From Synanceia verrucosa (taxonomy: Eukaryota; Chordata; Actinopteri; Perciformes; Synanceiidae), in the NCBI GenBank assembly GCA_029721515.1, contig CM056568.1:1798001-1862000 (forward strand): 64,000 nt of DNA, in the 5' to 3' direction. Each line of letters starts with the position of its first letter. Positions within the stretch are counted from its first letter, which is position 1. A model generated the notes under the pieces. That model made no database searches, was not told where the DNA came from, and saw nothing but the letters and a program-made list of their open reading frames with translations. Of this stretch, positions 11,319-23,005 are shown in pieces. The translations under genes and the position numbers were made by a program.

Positions 11319-12725
11319 GTGAGTGCCACAGACAGATAATCTGCACAACTCACAGCCTGTGACCCGAAAACACCCAACATGTATACTCACTGCCTACAAC
11401 CTATCCTATCCCTAGCAATTGTAGACCAATGTAAACCTAACGATCCAAGGCTAATGCCTCACCTAAATTTTGTTTTTCCAGGTTTCCACAACGAAACCAT
11501 GACAACCTGTCTTCTCCCTGTCCAACAAGCCAGTGTTGAGTGACTCATGTCTATATGCAAGAGATCAGGGAAAGACATGAGCATGTTCGTCTCAGCACTT
11601 CTGTAGTTTCAAACTGCATCTCTATATTTTAATGTGGTTTCTCTCCTGCATCCAGCTGTTATTTCAGATAGTCCTGTTACATTCTTGTCGATGTAAACTG
11701 AACATTTCCTTATTTTGAGCTTTGTGAAAAAAAGCTTGCAAATAACAAAAAAGTCATTTGTTGTGGGGACATTATAGGAATGTAATGAGTTTGTCATTGC
11801 ATTAGCTGAGCTTTGTTGACAAAAAAAATCTTCATGAAAAACTATTCATACTGCAGGGAGGAGGAGAACAAGCAGACTGTTATTGTGACCGATAAAAGAA
11901 ATGTGTGTTTATCCACAGTTTCACAGCCACTCTTCTGATTACTGGTTAGAGCCATGGTTACACACACCTTCAAGTGGGAGCCCTCTTATACCAGAGATGT
12001 CAGAAAAGTCAAACTGGTTCAAGCTGAGTCAAACCAAGCCAGAAAAATGCAATATGTGTCCCAAAAGCCGTACCCTGTCCTCCGATATAATCCACCAATA
12101 GACTTTAGGTGCTGATGCTTGGCGTCAGTGCTGATGCTTGGGGGTCAGTGCTAATGCTTGCTGTTGATGCTTGGTGTCGGTGCTCATGCTTGGTGTTGCT
12201 GCTTGGGGGTCGGAGTTTTGCTTGCTGTTGGTGCTTGGTGTGGGTGCTGCTGCTGGTTAGACTGATTTCAACATGGTTGCCAGGTGACAAAGTTTCTCAT
12301 TTTACAGCAAAACAGAAACAAAAATGTGTTTCTGAAAACATAAGTGAGAAACAGACAATTCAGTGATAGAAAATAAATTCACACTTCCTGAGCAGGGCTG
12401 CCTTCAGTCAACTCACAGTGCCTGATCCATCCCATCATGCAACACACAGTCAACTCTCCTGTTCTCTATAAAGAACAAACAGGATCTGTTGACTTCACCT
12501 CACGTACTGTACATCAACAGATTTAGTCTATCTGAACCCATCGTCCATGAACAGGATTTCTGCCAGAGTCAGACAGATCTTTAGCAACAATGATGAAGAC
12601 ACCAAGTCCCATGATCCCCCAAAACTCCACATCAAAATACTCCTTTAGGTTTTGTTTTGATTGAGTGGCTAAAAAAAATGACATATTGTACGTAGGTTCC
12701 AGAGAGCCTGACTTCAGTCACTTAG
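11319..12725. other. Unassigned region with degenerate minisatellite
   Basis: No exon found. At 12109-12255 a degenerate minisatellite of roughly 20-bp units (variants of GTGCTGATGCTTGGGGTC) is present; it explains the small open frames on both strands there. Confidence 0.55.
12109..12255 (+). repeat. Degenerate minisatellite, units of about 20 bp
   Basis: About seven diverged units built on TGCT(G/C)ATGCTTG(G/C)(T/G)GTCGG. Unit length varies, so it is old or interrupted. It is non-coding. Confidence 0.7.
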
Positions 12726-14261
12726 TAGAGCTGTGCGATATGGACAACATTATTTATCCCGATTAGGGATGTTAACTGGAAACCATTTGACCGGTGGCTG
12801 ATCATATCAATGTTAACCGGTCAAAGCTGTCAGTTGTCAGTTTAAAAAAAAAATAAAAAATAAAAAAAGTGAGTTTGCAGCTCACAATTCACGTGCTCAC
12901 ACTATAAGGCCCGATGCTCTGATGGAACCTGACTGCTCACACTGCAGGTCCATACACAGCAAGTTGGACTCTTTTATTGGTCTGTAGTTGCAGTGGAAAC
13001 AGCACCGTACCTACCTACCTTCCTGTTTTATTCCCCTGAGAGCTTTCCTTTCTGCCTCTCCTTCAGCTTCCTGTCATTAGATGACATCACGGCTCAAATG
13101 AAAACACTCGTGCTCGTGGGGGCGTGCACTGGAGCACTTCTAGTTTGTGTGGGGAGAGGAGGGGTGATGAATGAGCAGAGGGGCTCCTGATCAGAGTGTA
13201 CCTGTTATTGATCATATCATTTAATCATGCACAAACAGCTGTTAAACACAGAAAATTGGGAGCCCGGGGTTTGTGTTTGGTGCATTCACTTGTATGTGAA
13301 TGTCGGAACTTCCATGCTCTGAGTCAGAATTTAAATCAGAAAACCTGTGAAGTCAGATCTCCTCCTCGGAAAGTCAGATTAATCTCACCAACCAGACAGG
13401 CAGAGTGGCAGAGAGGTAAGCAGAGCTGCGAAACCGCAGACGCGGCTCAAAATCACTATTTCAAATAGCATATTTTATACTTGGCGGTTAACCGGTTTTA
13501 ACCCACTAATGAAGCTCGGTGGCCGGTCAGAAATATTCTCAGTTTTCGCCCTCCCTATATCCCAATATAGCCAATTTTATATCCAGATAACGATATATGT
13601 TCGATATAGTATTTTTTCTGATGGAACGTTACTGGTAATGTTATTGTTGCTCTCCTCTGTTTCCTCTGTGGTGTAATCAGTGTTATATCCCCAATATGCT
13701 TTTATTCTGAAGGCTTACTTTGAAAGCGACCGGAAGTCCGGCTGTGTTTGCGCTGTATATTTCATATGCAGTTTGGCTGCTCATAAAGATGTGTTTTAAG
13801 TGCTAATAACTCGCCACAGGAATCATTCACACGCATCATGACATCCTCCATGCTGCTTTACCTCCGTTTACTCCCAAGCGACAACGTTTATTTTTTTTGT
13901 TTTGTTTTTTTTTATTCCAGAGCTAGGCTACAACCGCCGCAATCAAGTTCTTGCGGGTGACATAAACATGCTAGTACAAAGCAGTAGCTGTGCTACAGTT
14001 ACAGTAGCCTTCATACCCTCATGTCTATGCTTCATACAGTGAACATTTGGATTATCCAGCTGTCATTTCAACGTTGAGCTGCGCTTTACACAGCGTATCT
14101 AAACCACAACCAGAGTAACGTAACTTAACGTTAGCAACAGAGCAAACCAAGTAGCCTACACGTTAAAATTACCATATAAACAACAGAGGCTTATATCGTA
14201 CAGTAGACATTTTTAAACTGCACAACGATATATATAAATATCATAATATCGCACAGCTCTA
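12726..14261 (-). mobile_element. hAT-like element family A, copy 2 (inverted, interrupted)
   Basis: Inverted relative to 2133-2822. The left piece TAGAGCTGTGCGATATGG (12726 on) corresponds to the right end of copy 1; the right end ATATCGCACAGCTCTA finishes at 14261. Between 12763 and 13557 another element is inserted; the host element resumes at 13558 with TATCCCAATATAGCC. Without the insert and its duplication the copy is about 733 bp. The outer octamers (TCACTTAG / GAGCTCCA) do not match, so its own target duplication is lost or the boundary is shifted. Confidence 0.75.
12763..13557. mobile_element. hAT-like element B inserted inside family A copy 2
   Basis: A 795-bp insert starting TTAGGGATGTTAACTGG and ending GTTTTCGCCCTCCCTA, flanked by TATCCCGA (12755-12762) and TATCCCAA (13558-13565), an 8-bp duplication with one difference. 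Words built on GTTAACCGGT occur near both ends. It contains an inverted piece (about 13277-13412) of the MITE family at 1254-1521, giving a three-level nest. It is non-coding. Confidence 0.7.
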
Positions 14262-14699
14262 GAGCTCCATCCAAAATTTTGTTGCTGGTCTTTTGATTGA
14301 GCACTAGGTGCAGTTTTCACTCTAAACATGGCAGAAAAGCATGCAACTGTGGCGATGGCGAAGCGGCACAGTGTGGAGACGCTTCTGTACGTGTCAAATG
14401 TCAAAAACCACGCAGCAGACAGCACACTGTGCACAAAAAAAGCCTGCGAGTTAAAGGCAGCTTTGCACAAGCAGCAGTCTTTAAGAGATGTGATAACTCT
14501 GGCTTTCAAATGCTGAAAGAAACTGACAGCATTAATAAATAATGTTGCATGTCTATGTTTGTTTATCCTACCATGATAACTTATTGATAATAATTGTTGT
14601 GAGGAAAAATGAACATCAATGTGATCAGACTGTCTCTTCACATATATTCAACATTTATCATGTTTATGAGATAATATCATTAAAGGTGAAGTGTGCAAC
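14262..14699. other. Unassigned spacer
   Basis: A short frame starts at 14328 with a good ATG context and runs 62 codons, but it shows no domain pattern or splice structure. Its extent and origin are unknown, and it is not called as a gene. Confidence 0.4.
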
Positions 14700-15347
14700 T
14701 AGTGGTGGTCCGATACAACTTTTTCACTTCTGATACCGATATTGCAGCCATGATTATTGGCAGATACCGATATCAATCCGATACAATATCAGCACTAATC
14801 AAACATACTGTTATGACTTATTTTGTAGTATGGAATGTTAGAAAAGGCTTGATTAAGTGACATGAACAGAGAACAACAGTCAGCAACAGTAGGTCTGAGA
14901 AAAACTGACCTATTCATTATTAACCAATGGGTTACATACATCTTAAACTAGAAATAATATATTATAAATAAATTAAATATCATAAAAATATTCAACAATT
15001 GAAAAAAAAATAAAAAATAAATTAGAGAATAAAAAGTGCCCCAATAAATCCAATGAAAACAATGAAGTTGGTCCTGTTAAACTTCCTGGTTCTCTGCCAC
15101 CTCGAGAAACGTCTTTTTCAGACTTTAACTAAAAATGTTGCCACAGGGCTGACATCCTCCTTCTACTTTGTTAGCGTCTTAGCTCAGCTGTTGTTGTGAT
15201 CACTGGACTCTGCTGCTGGATAGAAGAGCTGGACTGGAGTGATGGACTGATGCTATGATATCAGAGGTTTTAGATGCAGGCCGATATAAACCAACACTCT
15301 TTATTGCTGATATCAGCCAATATCTACATGGGATCTGGACATCGCTA
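14700..15347 (+). mobile_element. hAT-like element family C, copy 2
   Basis: Left end TAGTGGTGGTCCGATAC, then AACTTTTTCACTTCTGATACC; right end read inverted TAGCGATGTCCAGATCC. The left 50 bp match the inverted right end of the element at 10675-11318. Interior is AT-rich and non-coding. No convincing target duplication was seen. Confidence 0.65.
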
Positions 15348-17645
15348 CAAATCATACGTCTTGCTTCTACACACTTAACATTGAAACATCAATGTACGTG
15401 CATGTCTCTGTAGTGTTCAGGTTTATTCGTCATTAACAGATGAACCACCCCTGGTCTGTGGCATGTATCTACCTGAGTCCAGGGGTGGTTCCTCATCTTT
15501 GGGAAGACTCAAAACACAGAACAAAGCATTACACATCAGCGGTGAGTTGACTGAAGCCTGATTACAGGCATCTTGTGTGACATAATTGCCATGTTTATGT
15601 CTGGTCAGTGTTACTGTACACATGGGCTGCTGACAGCCTGCTGCTGGTAATTACAGAAAATTACAGAAATCACTCAGGGACTGGTAAAAGGCTCTGATAT
15701 CTCCCCATTGATGCCACCGTGTGTGTGAACAGACTTATTTTCTACAGCGGAGAAATTATTTGATTTCAAACTGTGGTGGGGAGCAGCCCTTTCAAAATAA
15801 GAGAATGTAATGTGTGTCTGTTAAGTGGGTCTAAGGATGGTAATTTAATTGTCTTTTTTCAGACACAAGGATAGACGTGGCATTAAGAAAGCAACAAATG
15901 AAACAAATGACTTTAATAGAAATTCTTAATTAATATCTTTGATGGTTTTGTGATTGAATTAAAATGCAGAAATATTCCTTAATTAATTTTCTATACTTGG
16001 GGTTTCTGCTCGTGTGTTGCAAGCCTGCCGAGCAAAAATTGACTCCCCGCTGAGCCTATTCATCTGGGAATTATGCATTTTTAAGGCATTTTCTAAGCTG
16101 CCTTATGCAGGTAAAGAGAGAGTGTGAGGGTGAGTGTATGAGTGTGTGATGGACGGTGAGTATGCAGTAACCTTACAATTGTGAATGCAGCACTGCGGTG
16201 TTTAAGGCTACGTTTGCACATAGCAAGTTATTTTGATAAACAAATATTTCCTTCCCTCCGTTTTCCAAAATAACATTGTGCACACATCATAGTTTTCAAA
16301 AAAGTTTCCGTTTACATTGACCAGCATAAATACGCTGTTGAGAGCCATCATAACTACGGCAAGCCAATGAGCGACAGTGTAGGAAGAAGGGGCAAGCCAT
16401 GCAAGCCAATCAGAAGCAAAGACTAACAAGAGCGACTTCCTGTCGAGTTTTCCTAAAACTCCACTTTTGCAGGAGTTTTTAGAAAGAATCGTATTCAGGC
16501 GAGAAATCGTCGTTTGTTTGTAAATGAAAGGCACAAACGAAGAGAAAAGTCTCCGTTTTTACAAACACCTGTGTGTGTGTGTGTGTGTGTGTAAACAGAC
16601 CCTGAAGCTTGTGTCTTGTCACCTGTAGATTAAAGTGAAGGGTTTAAGCCTGTAACGTGTGATGACAGGAGCCTTTGAGATTGAAGTTACTGTTTGACGT
16701 CACACAAAACTAAGCATTTAAAAAAAATACAAGCTCCATAAATAAAAGCACCGTTGGACTTGTGATTAACCATGAAATTCTCGTACATGATTATTAGCTA
16801 CACATACAGATCAGTATTTGTCTTGTTTTTTTTGTTTTTTTTCCTGCACGTTTATCTGATAACACACACACAAACACACACATTTCCAGATTCGTATGCT
16901 AGGACTGTGAAGGTACAGTCTATTTTTAATACCGTGGTGACAAAGCACCCAAACACAGTATGCCGGTTTACTGTGGTATCCTGCAATCAAAATGTGCCCA
17001 AATTGGCAACACGGTGTTCGGCTTTGTAACAAGATTTGTGGCTATCGTAAATAATAAAATTGTGAACAGAGCAGCGTGAACAAATATGGACAGTACTACA
17101 TAAGAAGGGTGTGTCGGCCGTCGGGGGGCATGGGGCACTCCTGGATGGCCACTAACCGCGGATCTCCGGCCCAGAGCTCCGGTCATTTTATGGCACTTTT
17201 ACGCTTTTTCGGCGATGAGGATTTGGCGCGGCATTAATATGGTCTTGTATTATGACCAAAAGTGCAGTGCAGGTTTTAGTTCAGTGCTGGGTAAGTAAAA
17301 CCGGCCTCTCCACCGTGCTTCTCTGTGAAAAGCGAATCGCAAAACACAGAAATGCATTTTGTCCTATGGGTACTAGCAGGTAGTGCTTTATGTCCCTCTC
17401 TGCAGTTCATAGTTTTTGATAGACCAGAAAGACATGGAAGCCTCCGTATGAGCGACCCGCTCTATGTAAAGACAGATAACTGATTCTTCACCCAGGAGGA
17501 AAAGTCAGATTGTTGGTATATGTTATTTTACACCAATGAGGATGATAAGTTGCTTGATGGGAAATACAGCAAGCTGTAGCATTGACACATGGTATCCTCC
17601 ATGTGCTTGTCACCTCTATCGATGGTTGAAGATGAAGGCTTCACT
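15348..17645. other. Unassigned region; possible conserved non-coding block
   Basis: No exon found. A GT run lies at 16570-16592. The block 15850-16120 is repeat-free, with several TTAATTAA-type homeodomain-like cores and ATTATGCAT, which is typical of conserved fish enhancers but unproven. The open frames here lack domains. Confidence 0.4.
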
Positions 17646-18469
17646 TAGGAGTGGGCGATATGGCTTAAAATTTATACCGTGGTATAATTTGAACCATAGA
17701 CGGTAGACGGTATATATCACAGTATACTTTGGTTTCTTAATGGTTACCATAGTACAAAAAGTGTTCAAGCAGGAAGTTGTTTTTTAAACTATTAAATAGC
17801 GTAAAAGTTAAGAATATTACTTAAAGAACATATTGTGCAAATCTGTAATTGTAGAAAACATAAAACAAGTAACTTCACACTGTTAACACTTCAGTACTGC
17901 CTTCAGTCTTAGCCCTACACGCTAGCTAAATGCTAACACATAATGGAAAACAGCATAGACGAGCTAACGTAATGGTGGCTGCGATCATTTTAAGTTGTTA
18001 AATGGCTATATTCAACACGAACAGTGCAGCAGCACACAGAGTAGAACACATGATAGGCTAACGAAAAGTCCTCTTTTCACATCCCGCCCTGGGGCTTTTT
18101 ATTAATCGATGATAATGTCCCGTTTTCCTTGTTTGTATTAGCATGTGCCCCCCTCCCCCAGTCGTCAGTGTTTGACTGTTGTGGAAACATTTCTCAACGC
18201 CCTCCCCCTCTCTATTTACGTAAAATGGTTCAGTCCAGCTGCTCCGTCAGACAGGCTGCACAGCGCAGCAGACAAACAGCGTGACTTAACGAGTGGAGGA
18301 GACGACAGGATGTCTCAATAGTCAGAGAGTTACAAAAGAAAAGAAGCCATTCTCACTCCGGGGCAGGTGCGATTACATCATCGACGGTAGAATCGAACTG
18401 CGCAAATCTCTACAGTGGGCCAAATTTTCTACCGTCTACTGCAAATACCGCGCATACCGTGCAGCCCTA
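17646..18469. mobile_element. hAT-like element D with perfect 8-bp TSD
   Basis: An 824-bp element starting TAGGAGTGGGCGATATGG and ending CCGTGCAGCCCTA, flanked by exact GCTTCACT at 17638-17645 and 18470-18477. ACCGT-rich words (ACCGTGGTAT, CTACCGTCTAC) lie near both ends. It encodes nothing recognisable and is inferred to be hAT-derived and non-autonomous. Confidence 0.8.
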
Positions 18470-18659
18470 GCTTCACTACAGTGATCTGCACCTTTAAATC
18501 TGGATGCATTCTTCCCTCAAGGACCCCTTTTTATGAGCCATTTGACACATTTGAACACTTATTTTTTTGTGTTTAATTATTCATAATTTATTACTTTCAG
18601 AGCTCTGGGATGTTCATGCAGCAACCTGTGATTTGTGGACTTTTTTGCACTGTCAATTT

Positions 18660-18753
18660 GAGATAAGAGGATGGAAATTTAATAGCCGATTAATCGAAAA
18701 AATAATCAACCGATTTATCAGCTATTGACGTAATCGTTAGCTGCAGCCCTACA
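18660..18753. mobile_element. Terminal fragment of another hAT-like element
   Basis: Contains GATTAATCGAAAAAATAATC and ends GTAATCGTTAGCTGCAGCCCTA, a terminus very common in fish hAT-like MITEs. The other end is not present. Confidence 0.5.
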
Positions 18754-18794
18754 CACACTTTGCTTTCCACATTTTCAAATCTGACTACACACTA

Positions 18795-18975
18795 GTGAGG
18801 GACAAATGAAGCACTGATATTTTTTGAGTCCTCTAGATGGCGCTCTTGGTTTAAAGACAAAGGTAAAAATTTAACAAATTTCCATTACCCTAGCCTTTTT
18901 CTTTAAACCAAGAGCGCCATCTAGAGGACTCAAAAAATACCACAAGTGCTTCATGAAGCTTCATTTGTCCATCAC
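18795..18975. mobile_element. 181-bp fold-back element with TA duplication
   Basis: Almost the entire element is one inverted repeat: left arm GTGAGGGACAAATGAAGC and on through GAGTCCTCTAGATGGCGCTC, right arm the reverse complement, with a loop of roughly 40-50 bp around 18865-18895. The TA on each side (18793-18794, 18976-18977) suggests movement by a Tc1/mariner-type transposase. Transcribed RNA would form a long hairpin. Confidence 0.8.
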
Positions 18976-18977
18976 TA

Positions 18978-19743
18978 TTACACACACGGATCAAGATACA
19001 CATTTTAATTGGATGAGATGAAGATCATGTGCCAGCGTTTTTAGGCGTTCACAGCATAACCAGTCTATAACCTGTGCATTTCAAGCAAACAGTGGACAGT
19101 TTCTAGTGGGGAGGGGGTGTAGCGATGTGTCCTGTCTTCAGGCTCCACAAGACATGAGGCACTTTGAATGGGAATCAAAATGTTCGGTGGTTTGCTTCCC
19201 CTTGGATCTGGAAGAGCAGAGCTGTTTCTTATTTCAAAACGCCAGTCCTGAATTAAACAACAGTCCCAAGTGAAGCTACTGAACTGTCACCCAGCTCACA
19301 TCTCAGCCTCGCTTCATCTGCGACGAGCACGCCTCTGAAACTGACACACCTTTAGAGTATCTCCCTCGTAGATGAAGGTGCTGCATTGTCTGCCCAGTGA
19401 GGAGCAATAACACAAACTGACAGTCTGGGATTTTTACTGATAAAACGAGCAGATAAGAGACAGAACTTCACAGAAACTTCTCCCCACACATGAATAAACC
19501 ATCAGTGAGGCACATTTCCTCTTATAAACACCTACTCATAGGTGCTGCCAATATTTCACTCTAAAGGAAAATTAAAAATATTATTAAAATATTTGCTACA
19601 CCGTTTTATATGAATATAAACAAAATTAAATATCCACACTTTTCTTATTGGTACGGTTGTTATTGGTAATGTTGGTAATTTGGTAAAAGGAGGCAAAATG
19701 GCTCTTTTGATACTAAAGGTTGAAGACCCCTGACCTGGACATT
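18978..19743. other. Unassigned spacer
   Basis: No exon, tandem repeat or element end recognised. Confidence 0.45.
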
Positions 19744-20129
19744 CAGTCCCTCCAGGAAATTGCGATGTTGTGATCACAATAATTAATGCAAATACAACCA
19801 GTAGCAAAATTTGCAGTGGCTTGCAATTATTCAAATTTCCAGCGATTTCGCTGCATTTGAAAACAAATGATGCGGTTCGTCGCACCAACAGTCATCAACA
19901 TGTTTCCTAATGTTTTAATTGAAAGCAGAGCTCTCCACGCACAAAAGAAAGTCATTGCTTGACATCCACATCTCCACCGCTAAAAGCAACAACTACTGAC
20001 GCATTTTTTTGCCAATTATAGCAATTGTTCCACATAAAATTCTGCAAATTGTATCACAATTATTGTGAAAAGTCTCTGTGGAAATCAAGCATTTTTGATC
20101 GCAACAATCAAAATCCCAGGGTGGATGGA
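19744..20129. mobile_element. Probable MITE with CCCTCCAGGAAAT / ATCCCAGGGTG ends
   Basis: Left CAGTCCCTCCAGGAAATTGCG and inverted right TCCACCCTGGGATTTTGATTG agree in most positions; both interiors carry GATCACAAT/GATCGCAAC words. This resembles a common fish element whose ends read as CCCTCCAGG. Boundaries are approximate and no duplication was identified. Confidence 0.45.
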
Positions 20130-21469
20130 CAACGGACCTTGATGGCACAACACGGTTGCTGCTCAAGCCAATCATCTCCCAGTCAGTCAGAACTGCTGGA
20201 ACAAAGCAGGTTGCTTACTAATGACCAATGATATGTACGACGTCCATATTTTTTTGATGCACTTTATTGATATCATGAGACAAAAGAGTAGGCTAACATT
20301 AATGAGGAGCATTAAAAACACTGATGATGTGGAAAGACGGTGTCTAGGCCCACTGATTGGGTCTGTCAATAACTTGCTGAAAATCGTTGCTATGACAAAA
20401 ACATAACAATGTCTTTGACAGAATGAGTGAAGAATGCAGTGTGTCACCCTCCATGAACACTCTGCCTCCTGCTAACAACAATTTCATTCACCTCAGGTGC
20501 TCTAATGGCTGCTCTGCAAGCAACACCTTGGTGAATGTGCAGTCACTTGAACACATCTCACCACTCTCTCTATCCCAGTCGTGCACTGAATTGAATAGTT
20601 TTTATCACCATGGTAACCACAATCTCCACAAAGAAATTTGTTCCCACTTCACTACCGTATGATTTTTTGGGGGGTTGGGGGTAACAGATGAACAGCGTGT
20701 CACACTGAGAATGCTGGGAAATTGAAGATTAAAATTGTTCCTCTGGTCAGAAATAAAAATAGAAATAATAATTAATTGAAATGAAATGTGAAATTGTGCA
20801 AAGTTTGTTTATCATTATGATATGAGTTTGTGTTTATGTCTCATAGATACACAGATTTAGCAGTAAATTTAACCATTTTGTACTATTTGTGAATGTGTAA
20901 AAATGATCAAAAATCCTCGTCAAAATGCCACATTGTGATGCAGACACCTTTAGGAACACAATAGAAAAAAAAATCCACACTGTGATTTCCTCTCAACAAA
21001 ATTTTGATGAGAGGATGTTTGCAAGAATTGTTCTGAAACTCAGACAGCTGGTACCCAGGGTACCAATGGTTGCATGTCACATCAGTCACTCTGATGAACT
21101 GATCCAGCATCAGCCCCTGAAAGACAGTTAAATCCACTGGGGGCGCTGGATCCCTCGGTGGAAAATGTTAAGCTTAGAAAATATATTGCTATTTTTTTTT
21201 ACAGTTTTTCAGGCTTGTTTGTGTTATTTCATATTTCCTTTCATAGGACTAATAGAAATTCTGCAAAGGCCTCTTCATCATTTACTGGGCTTTTCTAAAA
21301 ACGGTGCTTGGAATCTATGGCTTTTATAGTATTTGACAAAGAAATAAAGCAATGGCCATCCTTGGAAATAATGTCAGGGTTAGGTGATGTGATGTTTATG
21401 CAGTACAGAGAGCATTTCTGATGAAAAGCAAAACACACAAATGATAAGGAATGACCCTGCATGACCTCC
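20130..21469. other. Unassigned region
   Basis: No exon recognised. There is a G-rich run near 20668-20682 and otherwise AT-rich sequence with short frames lacking any domain pattern. Confidence 0.45.
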
Positions 21470-21805
21470 ATGCGGATTTCTGCTGCTCTGAAGGTCCCAA
21501 TGAGTCCAGTGGCCTCCATCATCTGTAAATGAAGAAGTCCTGAACCACCAGGACTCTTCCTAGAGCTGGCTGGCTGTCTAAACTGAGCCATCGGGCTCAA
21601 AGGCTGTGAATATTCATGTTTTTTTATATACATTTTTTATAAATTTGTTAACACATTGCTAACTTTATTCATATTGTCATATTGGGCAGCTGTGTTGGGA
21701 TGTAGAGTTTGGAGGGAAAAATGAACTTATTTGGAATAAGGCTGTAACATAAAACAAAATATGGACAAAGTGAAGCACTGTGAATACTTTCTGGATGGAC
21801 TGTAT
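21470..21805 (+). mobile_element. Internally deleted Tc1-like relic, family 3
   Basis: About 21480-21600 matches the familiar transposase 5' region of another fish Tc1 group (GAAGGTCCCAATGAG, CACCAGGACTCTTCCTAGAG, CTAAACTGAGCCATCGGG). About 21640-21805 matches the right end (GGAATAAGGCTGTAACATAA, AAAGTGAAGCACTGTGAATA, ACTGTAT). Everything between, including the catalytic core, is missing. Identification rests on memory of these stereotyped fish Tc1 words. Confidence 0.65.
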
Positions 21806-22517
21806 ACTATAAAGCAGCTACAAGGTATTTCATGTTGTACGGTTCTATTTCATTGGTCAATTCTGTGCAATGCTAAATGGTGTTAGTCGTGCAACAGAGG
21901 CCATTTTTGCCATTTTTTTTTTTTTACTTTTTTGCCAGGCCTCCTTTAATAGTTCTTTGTGGGGATTGTATCGCCCCACTCCTTGGATCTTTGATTTGAT
22001 TGATTCCCCCTCCTTATTCAGCGAGACCTTTCAGCTTCCAAAGTCATTTCCATAGGTCATGGCCCCACCTAACCCATCTACCCTACCCCCACCACCTCCA
22101 TTATGGCCAGTCCTTTGTCCACACCAGATGTGCTCTCTGTATTGTGTGTGTTTTGGAGGAAGGGGCCCACCGCCCCAGACCCGGATGAACCTCCCCCTCA
22201 CACAAACACAGAGCAGAGCATAAAGCCTGCTATCTGCCTTGCTGAACTGTTTGTCCTTGCAGGTTGAAGCTGGAGCCAAAGCTCAGTGATGTGGTGTAAA
22301 CCAAGTTGTGGCTCACGCTACAACAGATTCAACACTCCTCGACACTGGGACAACAGGAGATCGATTGCCAGTTTGGAAGAGGGAGTGCAGTGAAAAGCCT
22401 GACAGGGAAGTTAAGCAACATGACACACTTTCAGTACAATCTGCATCTACTTATCCACTTAAGGAGTGGACAGTGTCATCTTGATATGGAGATATTAGTG
22501 TGTGTGTGTGTGTGCAG
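21806..22517. other. Unassigned region
   Basis: No exon supported. A C-rich stretch at 22060-22200 explains the small open frames. A GT run (22498-22514) abuts the next element. Confidence 0.45.
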
Positions 22518-23005
22518 TAGGGATGGGGCCGATCCAATCTGATCCAGTATCGGTATCAGGTTCCGATACCGACGAAATTCATGGGGAGCTTCTGATCCAA
22601 CCTGCGGACATTTCCAATCCATGAGTTATGTCTGTGCTTTAACGTTGATCTGACCACAGGACGCATATCGTACAGCACAACATGAGTACAGAAAGTTATC
22701 TCATCATTTGATTTGGTAGCCTACTGAATTGCTGACTCATCAAAACTTGGGAGCCCTGATGTCTGCTGTGTGGATATATGAATAGAAATATAAATAGCTT
22801 TTATTTGAAACCCTTACCGTTGCATATTTTACGTACGGAGTTTATTACAGCCTCGTGTAAAATCAACAATAACGATAATAATACTAATAATAATGTTAAA
22901 GCAAACAGAGCTCTGGTATCAGAACAGTATCTGTACCAGCAGATATCCAAATTCGGGTGCTGGGATCGGCTCAGAAGTGACAAAACGTGGATTGGTGCAT
23001 CCCTA
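22518..23005. mobile_element. hAT-like MITE with TAGGGATG / CATCCCTA ends
   Basis: Starts TAGGGATGGGGCCGATCC and ends TGGATTGGTGCATCCCTA; the outer TAGGGATG is perfectly inverted and the inner words (GATCC-rich left, CGGCTCAGAAG right) are typical of fish hAT-like MITEs. It lies beside a GT microsatellite, which makes the target duplication ambiguous. Confidence 0.65.

Noticed and set aside
12105..12366. Frames on both strands in the GCTTGG-rich stretch
   Set aside because: Explained by the degenerate 20-bp minisatellite.
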